Of a DNA stretch of 64,000 nucleotides, positions 36,177 to 45,572 are shown piece after piece. Each line of letters starts with the position of its first letter. The stretch's first letter is position 1. The position numbers and the translations under genes were made by a program. Source of the DNA: Cotesia glomerata (Eukaryota; Arthropoda; Insecta; Hymenoptera; Braconidae). The stretch spans positions 186,001 through 250,000 of the forward strand of contig NC_058161.1 of the NCBI RefSeq assembly GCF_020080835.1. Reading direction: 5' to 3'. The notes under the pieces are model-generated. The model did not search any database and had not been told where the DNA came from. It saw only the letters and a program-made list of their open reading frames with translations.

Positions 36177-37753
36177 TTATTCCATCGGCTGGTCTGAATC
36201 TGAGTATGAGATAGTGTCGTATTTTGGATCAGCCTTTACATTCCTGTACATTCCTGGTTTGTACGCGTAACTCAAGTACATGGGGTTAGGATTTGAGTAA
36301 GCACCTTGGTGTTCCGAATACGTTTGCAACTGGGACTGAGGAGCCGAGTACGACTCTGAGGACGAGTAAGAACTCTGAGAGCTTTCAGCGGGCCCGTAAG
36401 AAACTGCAGAATTCGAATAACTGGTCGGAGGATAAGAAGACTGCCCAGTGTACTGAGAAGGGGGTGAGTAAATTATTTTCTGGGCAGTAGCGTAAGGTGT
36501 TCCGTAATTAGTGCTTGGAACAGAGTAAGAGGGGTTTGAGTAACTATTTTCCGAGTGATAACTCGGCTCAGAGTACGAAGAGGACGATGATTGGTAATTA
36601 GATTCTCCGGATGATGAAGACCCGCTGGAGGGAGCAGCCTGATAAGAAGTTGAAGATCCAGAATGATAGTTGGAATTGGACGGCATTCCACTGGATTGGT
36701 AACTGGGACTCGAGGCAATTTGATAGCTTGGGCTTATTGAAACCTGATAACCTTGTCCTTGTTGTGGTTGGTGATAACTAGGACTGGTCGACGGAGCTTG
36801 AACTTGGTAACCAGAACTAGAACTAGAAGAAGAAGAGGAAGATGGAACGTGGTAACTGGGGCCTGATCCGCTTTGCACTTGGTAAGAAGAAGTTTCGTAA
36901 CTTGAAGCTGGTGTTGGAGAAGAAGACTGGGCGGTTTGAGCGTGAGAAGAGCCATGGCCAGCTGGGATGACCAGCCCGTGGCCAGAAACTGGAAGAGCGT
37001 AGCTTTGGGTAGAGACAGCAGCGGGTAAAGAGTATCCAGATCCCAGACTGATCACTGGAATGCCGACACCTTGAGAGCTGGTGAATCCGTGGAGACCTTG
37101 GAGGTTGATTGAAGACAGAGCTTGAGCAGGAGAAGAGTACAGCTGGCTCATGTAAGCTTGGCCTTGCGATCCAAAAGTAACTGGTCCACCTTTGCCAGCT
37201 GATATAGCTGGTACGTAAGATTGGCCGAGAGTTAACGCTGCGAGGTTCAACCCACCCTGTCCTGAGCTTCCGTGAGAGTATCCGGCTTCTCCGCTTCCTT
37301 GCTTGGAACTCTCGTAACCTTTCGAAGGTGTTGAACTGCTGCTGTAGCTCCTAAAACCCTCGTATCCTTTTGAAGAGGAATGTCCCGAACTTTCGTAACC
37401 TTTGGGGGGCGACACGAGGTAACTTTCGTAGCCTTTTGAACCGGACGGAGGCCCGTAACCTCCTAAAGCTTCGTAGCCTTTAGAACTTCCTCCAGAGTAG
37501 GGTCCATTGGGGTGACTCGGCATGAAGTAAGAATGTCCTGGGTGACCAGGATATTCTGAGCCTCTTTTGTCCTTAAGAGGTAGAGGCCCATACTTGCGTA
37601 GCCGTCTTTCGTTGCGAAAGTCTCGCGAAAATCCAGATGACACTAACGCCAATATTGTTATCAATATCTGTCACAACACAAGGATTGATTAAATGAGTGC
37701 ATGATAGCAATAATAATGAAAGATTGATTTTGTAAATAACTTACCAGTCGCAT
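36177..37753 (-). CDS. Secreted Ser/Tyr/Gly-rich protein with KGYE repeats, 499 aa, cluster gene 13
   Basis: Two exons: 37745-37753 (MRL) and 36177-37667. The signal peptide is MRLILITILALVSSGFS. A basic propeptide-like stretch ends in a furin-like KDKR at residue 38. Residues about 65-125 carry five KGYE units spaced by Ser/Pro/Gly (SKGYESYLVSPPKGYESSG). A more hydrophobic Gly/Ser/Val region follows (VGIPVISLGSGYSLPAAV), then long SYQ/SYH/SSG repeats with a ten-Ser run. It ends TISYSDSDQPME. The Ser-Tyr-Gly composition is like elastic or adhesive extracellular proteins, but the repeats are not those of resilin. No enzyme or chitin-binding domain seen. Confidence 0.84.
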
Positions 37754-37868
37754 TGTCTGTCGAGGGGTGACTTTTATTTGTATCAGCGACGGAAAATTCA
37801 CTCCAGTGGCTAGCAAGTGATTAAGAGTGTTGGTGTCGGTAGTGATAGTTATACTATCGAGGGGACAG

Positions 37869-37876
37869 CCTTTATA
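37869..37876 (-). promoter_or_regulatory. TATA box of cluster gene 13
   Basis: TATAAAGG on the minus strand, about 116 bp before the ATG at 37753. Confidence 0.5.
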
Positions 37877-37877
37877 T

Positions 37878-39750
37878 CCGGATCCCCTCTTGTTTATATA
37901 TGGGAGAAATGAGAGGTCTAGGTGAAGGTAAAATCTAAACAAAAATTACATCTACATACGCTCACTAACTCCCTGCATAGACGGATAAATTGTCGCAGCT
38001 ATTAATTTTAATCAATACATATGTATAAACATAAACATGAATATAAAATTAAACGCATTCCAACGATTTCATATTTATAGAGCAGTATGTACACAAGTAC
38101 CAGATGAAAAAAGACATCGATATTTATTTATGAGAAAAAAACAATGGAACAAAACGGTTTGTGTTTTACAAACTGAGACAATGGCTCCGACAAGTTATGT
38201 TAACAGTAAAGGTTTTACTTTTCTTGTGGTTTATTATAATAATGTGTTTTTTTGTTACTTTTTTATCGAGTTGTTGGTAGTTCCCAGGATAAAATCTCCA
38301 ATCATATTGTTATTTAAAGCGTGACAAACGGATATTATGCATAAATAATAAATGCAAATGAATTATGAATAAATTAGCAGATACCGCTTAGAATTTCCGA
38401 TATCGTGACTTTAAAGTGAAGAAAGTTTAATTGTCTGATGTATGAATTGTGTAAGTTATATTAAATTGTGAGATACATATATAACATATAATAATGAGGG
38501 GTTTTTATTTGAAATTCTAGATGAAAATTCACGGGAATGTTTTTTTATTTGATAAAAATATATATCTCGACCTCCTTTCATGCAATCTTTTAGCAAGCGG
38601 AAGTACTAAGTCAAAACTTTTATTGTGTTATTATTTTATCATTTCATCTGTAAATTGAAGTTTTCAATAGAGCTATAGAGCGTTTAGCTTAGTAAAGGGT
38701 AATTTTAACCTTTCACTCTCGATAAACAACTTGGAGTCAATGGCATGAGAGTTTAATTGAGTGTGTTGTGATATTAAATTACTTTTGTTTTCTTTCTTAT
38801 TGAAAGATAATTTTTATTTAAAAAAATAGGGTGTGGTACTTAAGAATTTTTTTTTCTTTTTTCTTTAGAGGTGCTACCGCATCATGGTTTCTCAAATAAA
38901 ACACTAAAAAGTCAATAGACTTGTAGGAAATCCCCATGTGGTTCAATTTAACCGGCAGTAAACTAATAGATATATAGATATATATTTATATATAAAATAT
39001 AAGTAAAAGTATATATTTCAGTGGATTAAAATGAAAAGGCGTATATTTGGGTCAGTAACAGAAAGTGAATGCAATTTCCGTTGAGACACTCATGAGCCAA
39101 GAGTATAATAAAACATGTGAATGTCAAACCTTGACTTTGAATATAATATCAAATGCATATCACTCAAGCTAATTACACTTAACTCTAATGACTGTAATTT
39201 TAAGAGGAAAATTTAAGGTGTATTAATTATGTAAAAATGGGTGAACTGAGTGGAGGAGAGTGGGTGTTGGTTGACTTTGTTAAAGTAGTAGTGACATTTA
39301 TAAAATTAATCTTTTGATCTGTGGGTATTAAGTATGCAGGAGAGACAAGGGCGCGTGGCTGGAATACATATTAAATGACTTTCGAGGTCGCGATCTAAAT
39401 AATACAGTACGTCGATCAGGGAGTCAAGTGTAACTGAACTTTGGTGAGAGTTTTTTTTTTTTACCCGGGAAGAAGTGAGCACGTACACCGTACAATTTTC
39501 ACGTCTACCTGTCGACTTTCCAACGTTAAATATTAGGTGACGTGCCACTCTTAATTACATCGACATCATCGCCCCTAATATAGTCATACTCGTAAAGTGT
39601 TTACCAAAAAACAAAAATAAAAAAAAAACGAAAACAAGCAAGTACTTAATTTAATGTTTCTTTATTTTTTTTTTTTTTTTTTTTTAGTATAAATAAATAA
39701 AAATAAAAACTATTTACAAAAGTAGTTTGATAACAATAATAGTGAGATAA
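37878..39750. other. Spacer between cluster genes 13 and 14
   Basis: AT-rich; T run at about 39661-39685. A 95-codon plus-strand ORF near 38037 has no homologue I recognise and AT-biased codons, so it is not called. Confidence 0.5.
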
Positions 39751-41281
39751 TCACCAAATTTGAGCGGATTTTATTACAGAGTAGGATGGGGCTGCCAAAG
39801 ACGGCTTTTGTATTACATAGGGAACACTCGGGTAGTAGACCGGGAAGACTGGTTTTACGGGTTTTAAAATTACAGGGCTGACAGGAGCTGTCTGGACTCC
39901 GAGGACGGGTTGGACTGGATGGACTGGATGGACGGTTTGAATTGGGTGAATGGGCTGCGGCTGTGGCTGTGGATGAGGAAGTGGTTGGAGTTGAGGATGA
40001 GGATCAAGCGCTGGATAATGTCCACCAGTCCCATAAACTGGATGCAGAGACGGGAAAGAAGGCTTTGTGTTCGCAGGCGTCAGAGGCTTGTTATTACTGG
40101 GAATTGGAAGAGAGAAGTGAGTGGGCGAGTCGATCTGTCCCGGAGCGTTTGATCCAAAGAAAGTCGGCAAACTGGTACCGGTCACAAAGTTTGTCCCTCC
40201 AATTACCGGCGTGAGTCCCCCCGCGTACTGAGGAAACGGAAACGCGGCAGGTATTCCAAACGACGTGGGAACAGAGTTTCCTTGATTGGTATTTTGAGTT
40301 TCCAGGGCTGGCTGGTCACTTGCAGTCGGAGGCCCATAAGCAGATTGCCCGATAATAAGTCCCTTATTACTTTGGGTGTCTAAGTTTGAAAAAAAGTGTC
40401 CTTGTTCTGTGGCGTATCTCTGAGAGTCATGGACAGTAGCCAGTTGCTGACGAAGCTCCGCTATAAGTTGGTCCTTTTCCAGCGACTGGATCTGCTGGAG
40501 AGACCGGTAGGGCTCTAGAGTACCGGAAGCATATGAGGGCAGAGCTTCCGATTGGTGAGACCGCGAGCTTATGGTTGGATTCTGCTCCGGAAGAGGCTCG
40601 TAGTTTTGATTGGTCGCCGGCGCTTTGTACAGTTGCGAAATCGCGGGTGCGTTCTGCCTCAAAAATTGGGCTGCGTCTGAAATTTGGCTGCTCAAATTTG
40701 GAGGATTTTGCAAGAGTTGTTGGCTCTGGAAATTCTGAGACTGCTGGAAGTAAGTCGCAGGATGCGTCGGAAGCTTCTGATTCTTCGGGGGTAGATAGTT
40801 CGCGGAAGTTGCCTTGAAAGGTTCCTCGTTCTGGCTGGCGATGGGGCTGGGCTTCGTGAACTCGACGATTTTTAACGGATCCGGAGTCTGGTATTGCGGA
40901 TTCGGTCGGTTTGAATTAACATTTTGGTACTTGTTTTTCGAGGGAGAGTAAGCCGGACTCTTAGGTGGGCCGTAGGTCATAAAAGGTCGCACCACGTGGC
41001 CGGGTCTTTTATTTTTGATGTTTTTAATCCTGGAGGGAAAAGACGGACGAGGTCGCGAGTATAAATATCCAGATTCTCTTTTCTGGAGATTTCCCGCACT
41101 GTTATCCTCGGTTTGGTCTATTAAATCGATATCATCGCTTCTGGCACTTATGGTTTTATTTTCGGCGGCAAATGTCACTGCAACCAACCCCAAGACTATC
41201 TGCAAGTGAATTATTTATCAGAATTATTTATAATATATATTACAAGGGGTGTTTAATGCACGGTCTTACCAGAAGCTTCAT
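39751..41281 (-). CDS. Secreted Pro/Gln/Ser-rich protein, 486 aa, cluster gene 14
   Basis: Two exons: 41270-41281 (MKLL) and 39751-41199. The signal peptide is MKLLIVLGLVAVTFAA. An acidic propeptide-like stretch (DDIDLIDQTEDNSAGNLQKR) ends in KR at residue 45. Then come a basic Pro/Arg segment (RPRPSFPSRIKNIKNKRPG), a Pro/Gln/Asn-rich middle, and a short helical-looking stretch (LQQIQSLEKDQLIAELRQQL). The C-terminal third is dominated by Pro-Gln/His-Pro-Val repeats (HPQPQPQPIHPIQTVHPVHP, then VKPVFPVYYPSVPYVI). It is the 5'-most member of the minus-strand run. No known domain. Confidence 0.82.
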
Positions 41282-41433
41282 TTTAAAGACACTTTAAATA
41301 GCCACCACTGAATTTATTTAAAACTTTTAACTAAAACTTGGTGTACTGACACTCTGGGTGATGACGTGAAACTAATTATTGTTTGCTGATGAACAATTCC
41401 ACGGTGACTAAATTGAACCGGTGATGCCGGCAC

Positions 41434-41442
41434 ATATATAAA
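41434..41442 (-). promoter_or_regulatory. TATA-like region of cluster gene 14
   Basis: TTTATATAT on the minus strand, about 155 bp before the ATG at 41281. Confidence 0.4.
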
Positions 41443-41444
41443 TA

Positions 41445-41857
41445 CTGTTGGGTCACGACCATCCTCGAATTACAATAGACTTTCTTAACTCTGTTTGTCG
41501 CTTTCATCAATACAACTAACTCTTGAGCAATACTCTGTTACCGTTTGACACTTGTTACAATGTTACATCTATCTATTGTTATATCGATAAGCAATTCGGA
41601 AATCTCGAAGGAGAATCCCGATCATCTTTTCAAAGTTTAACTCGAACTTCTTGACGTTATATTTTTATTCAATCAGAGATCTGAGAACTATTTATTTTAT
41701 TTTTTATCTATCAGCTACAAGGAAATATATATTTTATTGAATTAGCATAAATATAAATTCGAGGAATAAGTAAGAGAGGTGTCCATGTACGTAATCATAT
41801 ATTTTATTTGTGTAAATAAGAATGGTTAAATTCAACTCACGGTAACTTACAGTGAAA

Positions 41858-41900
<43 letters not shown>

Positions 41901-42799
41901 TAAAATTCTAAAATCGAGATTTTTATTGTGTAATATTTTTAAAAGAAATTTATTTTATTAATTTTTTTATTTATTTATTATTAAGGTCAGTAATTTAGGT
42001 CATCGCGTGTCATCATTTTTGTTTCTCCAAATTAATTTATAATTATTCGGTTAAATATTTTTATTCATAAACTTGACTTTTATGAACTTGAATAATTTAA
42101 ATTAAAAATTTTTATTATCAAGTAAAACTCATAATTTCGGATGTATAAACAAATTAACGTGGATTAAGTGAATTTTTATTTAAATTGATTGATTGCTCGC
42201 CGAAGCTGAGGTAATTTATTGAGATTATATTGGGTATAACTTTTTTTTTTTTTTGGGAATTAAAAATGCCGATTAGAGAAAAGAAAGTAACAGAGTTGTA
42301 AATATATATTAAGCAACCACAAATATTGGCATTAATCCAACTAAACCACGGGGTCTCTGTTTATCAACGTAATATTAACTCTATTCCTGATGTAATCTTA
42401 CCAAACGGTAAATACAAATACACCGAGTGTTAGAAATTCGGCAAACAGAAGATATAATTGCCTCGTTAAATAACGATTACTATTATTTTTAATGATGTAC
42501 AAACAACAAATTTCCGAAAGTTACTCTTGAAAAAAAGAAAAAAAAAAAAAAGCATATAGTTGAACAATTTCTAGAGCACGCCGGTTAATTAATACCGAGT
42601 GCAGACAGTAGATGCTCAAAAGTGTTATTGCGACACTTTCTAGCTCCTTTTTTGATATAATAATCTATTGAACTTATTCACTTGTTTATTATATATATTT
42701 TTATTCATTTTGTTTCCGAGCGTACTTTTTAGGTTTAATGCGACTATAATAATGTGTTAATTTTTATTTATAAAAGGATTATAAGAAAGTTTTTAAAAT
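41445..42799. other. Divergent spacer between the secreted cluster and the STMC6 gene
   Basis: Upstream region shared by minus-strand gene 14 and plus-strand STMC6-like gene. It holds an A run (41864-41896) and an AAGGTCA half site near 41983. No gene seen. Confidence 0.5.
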
Positions 42800-44356
42800 A
42801 TGTCTGAGGCTCTCAAGTATGCTCCTACATTGAGATGCATTTCAGATAAATCTTTCATTGGAGTAATAATCATGCTAATGCTTTGCGGTAAGTGCCGTGA
42901 AAAATAAACAATAAAATATTAAAAATAACACAACGTTGTACTGCATAGTTATAATTATAAATTTATAATAGATAATATTTAATATATATATATATCGTAT
43001 CCTATCGTATTTTATCCATGCCGTCTGCCGCTCTTGCTGCTTTCATTTTTAACATAAGCGCTTTTCTGGATTTCTCTGTACGCAATTGCGAAAGTGAATT
43101 CAATTTTATTAACAACTGACACTTGAGATACTTTCGACAAAAAAAAAAAAAATTGTTTTTAACTATCTCTATCGCATATCGAGCCACGGGTTTTTCATCT
43201 GTTATGCAGATAAATTCTCTGACCATTTCATGCCGGTGAATATCGCATCTCTATAATTCCAAAAAGGCATACATGGAATTATCGGCTTTTTTGGTTTTAA
43301 TAAATTCACATTTACTTCTCTATAAATAATTTATATTTGTATCATTTTTTAATTTTCATTTTACGGTAATCCATCTAAAAAATTAATTCTTTCTGGTTTT
43401 ATGAACAAATGTCGATGAGTTAAAACTCAATAAAAAGATTTTAGCCTTAAAATATTCAGATTGCATAATGAAAATCTTAATTATAAATTTAATAGAAAAT
43501 TTTATGGGGCATTAAGAGCTTCTGCGATAAAGAGAGATAATTTTAAAAGGTATATATGCTCATTAATAATGTTTATAAATGTACTTGAGAATTTTTCTAA
43601 GTAAATTAATAAATGTTCAGTAAAAAAAAAAAAAAAAAAAAAATAGATGTAATCTTTTAAAAGCGAGAGTAAATAAATTTAAAAATTCCATTTAAGCGGT
43701 GACTTTTCAGATAAATTGTTTACATTTTCAGTGATTGGTTTATTAAACGCCAGAGAGATTATTAAGTGTAAAACCCTAGAAAATTCGAACAAAAAAGTGT
43801 GTAACCATCCGTCCAGGCCATTCAAAGACACATGCTGTTATAATTTTGAAATGGACTATTATTACTGTTGCCCGGTTATTGAATTCCGACGGTGGTAAGA
43901 TAATAATTTAATATAAAAAAAAATCAATTTAAATAATTTTATAATTTATTGAATGAGTAATCCGATTTCCTGACATCTGTATATATTTAAAAAAAATAGA
44001 TTGACATCATCAGATTATCGGTTTTTTCATTCAATGGAATTTTTATTGATTTAATCCATAAATAAAATTTAAATAATTAATACCTTGTAAAGATTACTGA
44101 TAAATATTGTTTGCTTTAAAGGGAATATGGAAAACGCTTCAGCGGATTAATAGCTGCTGTTATTTTAATAATTGTCTTTATATTATTTCTCTGTCTTTTT
44201 TGTACAAAGTGTCCTCTAGGTAAATTAATTCACAGAAGACGTCAAGGTTAATTGTATTTAATTATAAAAAATAATTTATTTTATTTGAATAAATGAATTA
44301 ATTTATTTAATTTATAATTTTTAGGTGACCAACAGGCGGAAGCTGCGCAAGTTTAA
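42800..44356 (+). CDS. Shisa-like six-cysteine single-pass membrane protein (STMC6 type)
   Basis: Four exons: 42800-42887, 43732-43894, 44122-44219, 44325-44356, joining in frame to 126 aa. A hydrophobic signal segment (SFIGVIIMLMLCVIGLLNA, about residues 18-36) is followed by a short ectodomain with the pattern C, C, CC, CC (IKCKTLEN, KVCNHP, DTCCYNFEMDYYYCCP). One transmembrane helix follows (about 91-112), then a juxtamembrane CTKC and a short cytoplasmic tail (GDQQAEAAQV). The cysteine spacing next to one TM helix is the hallmark of the STMC6/Shisa-like adaptor superfamily (Shisa, VOPP1, WBP1). If the donor at 44220 is not used, the tail would instead read GKLIHRRRQG and stop. Its 3' end converges on, and overlaps antisense, the last exon of the snoRNA-bearing transcript. 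Confidence 0.75.
42888..43731 (+). other. Intron 1 of the STMC6-like gene
   Basis: An 844-bp AT-rich intron with GTAAGT donor and TTTTCAG acceptor. It contains an A run (43621-43643). No nested gene supported. Confidence 0.7.
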
Positions 44357-44440
44357 ATCCCAGCCAAGTGACCTGAAATAAAATTTTGTTATTATAAAAT
44401 TGCCAATTGAGTTTAAATTATCAATAAATTAAATTGAAAT

Positions 44441-44514
44441 TTTATCAGATAGAGCTAATACATAAATGTTTTTATCATTCATGAAAGATTCAGTGCGTAA
44501 ATTCATCACATGAA
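44441..44514 (-). ncRNA. Box C/D snoRNA candidate, 18S guide (UAGAGCUAAUACAU)
   Basis: Minus strand: perfect C box GTGATGA, D' CTGA, C'-like ATGATA, D box CTGA (plus-strand TCAG at 44445-44448). The 14 nt TAGAGCTAATACAT complementary to the guide next to box D are identical to a universally conserved 18S rRNA stretch near its 5' end. The fifth-nucleotide rule predicts 2'-O-methylation of the A in UAGAG. It lies in the last intron of the host. Confidence 0.7.
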
Positions 44515-44681
44515 AAAGCTCGTACAATTATAGACTGACTAATTAGAATAAAAAATATTTACCATGGGTGAGCCGGATTATTATTGGAATAGCTCGTCAA
44601 TTGGATCAACACCTGAAATAATTTTCCAATATTGAGAATCTAGTAGCTTAATTTACAATAATAACAAATATATATTTAAAT

Positions 44682-44755
44682 TTAGTCAGTGGTAGTGACG
44701 TTAAAATTATTAATATCATCAAGTATTCAATCCCTTGGATATGCATCATTGATTT
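44682..44755 (-). ncRNA. Box C/D snoRNA candidate, 18S guide (GGUAGUGACG)
   Basis: Minus strand: C box ATGATGC (one mismatch), C' TTGATGA, D box CTGA (plus TCAG at 44686-44689). The guide before box D is complementary over 10 nt to GGUAGUGACG, a highly conserved 18S rRNA segment; the predicted target is the A in GGUAG. It sits between exons 44810-44878 and 44563-44612. Its D' box is unclear. Confidence 0.55.
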
Positions 44756-44949
44756 ATCCATTTAATAGATTATTAAAGCTAGTGCTTGATTTATTGAATA
44801 TCAACGTACCTCAGTATAGGTGCCAGGGATTTAATTAATAATTTAGGGCTCCTATCCGTTGGCATGAGCGAGATTGTTCTGGAACATAAACAGATACTTT
44901 TGTTAATTATTTATTTACAAAAAAAGTATCATGACTTTAAAAGAGTTAT

Positions 44950-45030
44950 TTTAGTCAGATAGGAGCGAAAGACATTGCTTAGTAATACATCAATATATTA
45001 ATCAGCTGAACTATGAAGTCATCATTCTAT
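44950..45030 (-). ncRNA. Box C/D snoRNA candidate, 28S guide, copy 1
   Basis: Minus strand: C box ATGATGA (rc 45019-45025), D' CTGA, C'-like TTGATGT-type box, D box CTGA (rc 44955-44958). The segment before box D is the reverse complement of ATAGGAGCGAAAGAC, which pairs with conserved 28S rRNA AUAGGGGCGAAAGAC with one G-U wobble. The predicted methylated residue is the second G of AUAGG. Confidence 0.7.
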
Positions 45031-45198
45031 TTATTTAGCTAACTAAATATTTAATGTACCAAAGTTATAAATTACCTTTTGACTTTTGAATTCTCTTCAA
45101 ATTGATCTCGTGGTTCTTTATTAGATCTGGGGAGAAAATAGACAACACATTAGAAATTCATTCGGGTAGATTATAAATAACTTCTAGTTTTTTTATTG

Positions 45199-45279
45199 AT
45201 TATCAGATAGGAGCGAAAGACATTGCTTAGTAATACATCAATGTTTTAAATCAGCTGAACTATGAAGTCATCATTATAA
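45199..45279 (-). ncRNA. Box C/D snoRNA candidate, 28S guide, copy 2
   Basis: Nearly identical to copy 1 (C box rc 45268-45274, D box rc 45203-45206). It sits in the intron between exons 45319-45370 and 45076-45126. The spacer between C' and D' differs slightly from copy 1, while the boxes and both guide segments are identical. Confidence 0.72.
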
Positions 45280-45439
45280 ATTAAAGCAATATTTTTTAAT
45301 TAAATCATTTCAATTTACCTCTCTGCAGTTTCACCTTTCCAGACGGCTTTTCATTAAACCCACAGTAGTTCTGTAAGCAAATAAATAATTTATTAGTCAC
45401 TGTTTTGATAAGAAACAAAATTAATATTGTACGATAAAA

Positions 45440-45522
45440 ATCATCAGATAGGAGCGAAAGACATTGCTAAGTAATACATCAATGTTAATTAAATCAGCTG
45501 AACTATGAAATCATCATTGAAT
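45440..45522 (-). ncRNA. Box C/D snoRNA candidate, 28S guide, copy 3
   Basis: Third copy (C box rc 45511-45517, D box rc 45444-45447), in the first intron after the METTL6 stop codon. A few substitutions relative to copies 1 and 2 fall mostly outside the boxes; one falls in the D'-side guide and one in the region beyond the 28S guide. Confidence 0.72.
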
Positions 45523-45572
45523 TTTATCGATAAAATTTTTTTAATCAATAAGAAAGTTAACTTACTCATGCT

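Larger units (their letters stand above)
44250..45566 (-). ncRNA. Spliced non-coding exons carrying intronic snoRNAs (METTL6 3' extension or separate host)
   Basis: Downstream of the METTL6 stop the minus strand shows a regular series of short exon-like segments with canonical splice sites: donor GTAAGT at 45565, then 45319-45370, 45076-45126, 44810-44878, 44563-44612, and a terminal exon starting at 44372 with AATAAA near 44280. Exons are about 50-70 nt. Each of the five introns holds one box C/D snoRNA candidate. The segments carry no long reading frame. This one-intron-one-snoRNA plan is typical of snoRNA host genes. Whether transcription starts at the METTL6 promoter or at a separate one is not resolved. 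The end at 44250 is approximate. Confidence 0.65.
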
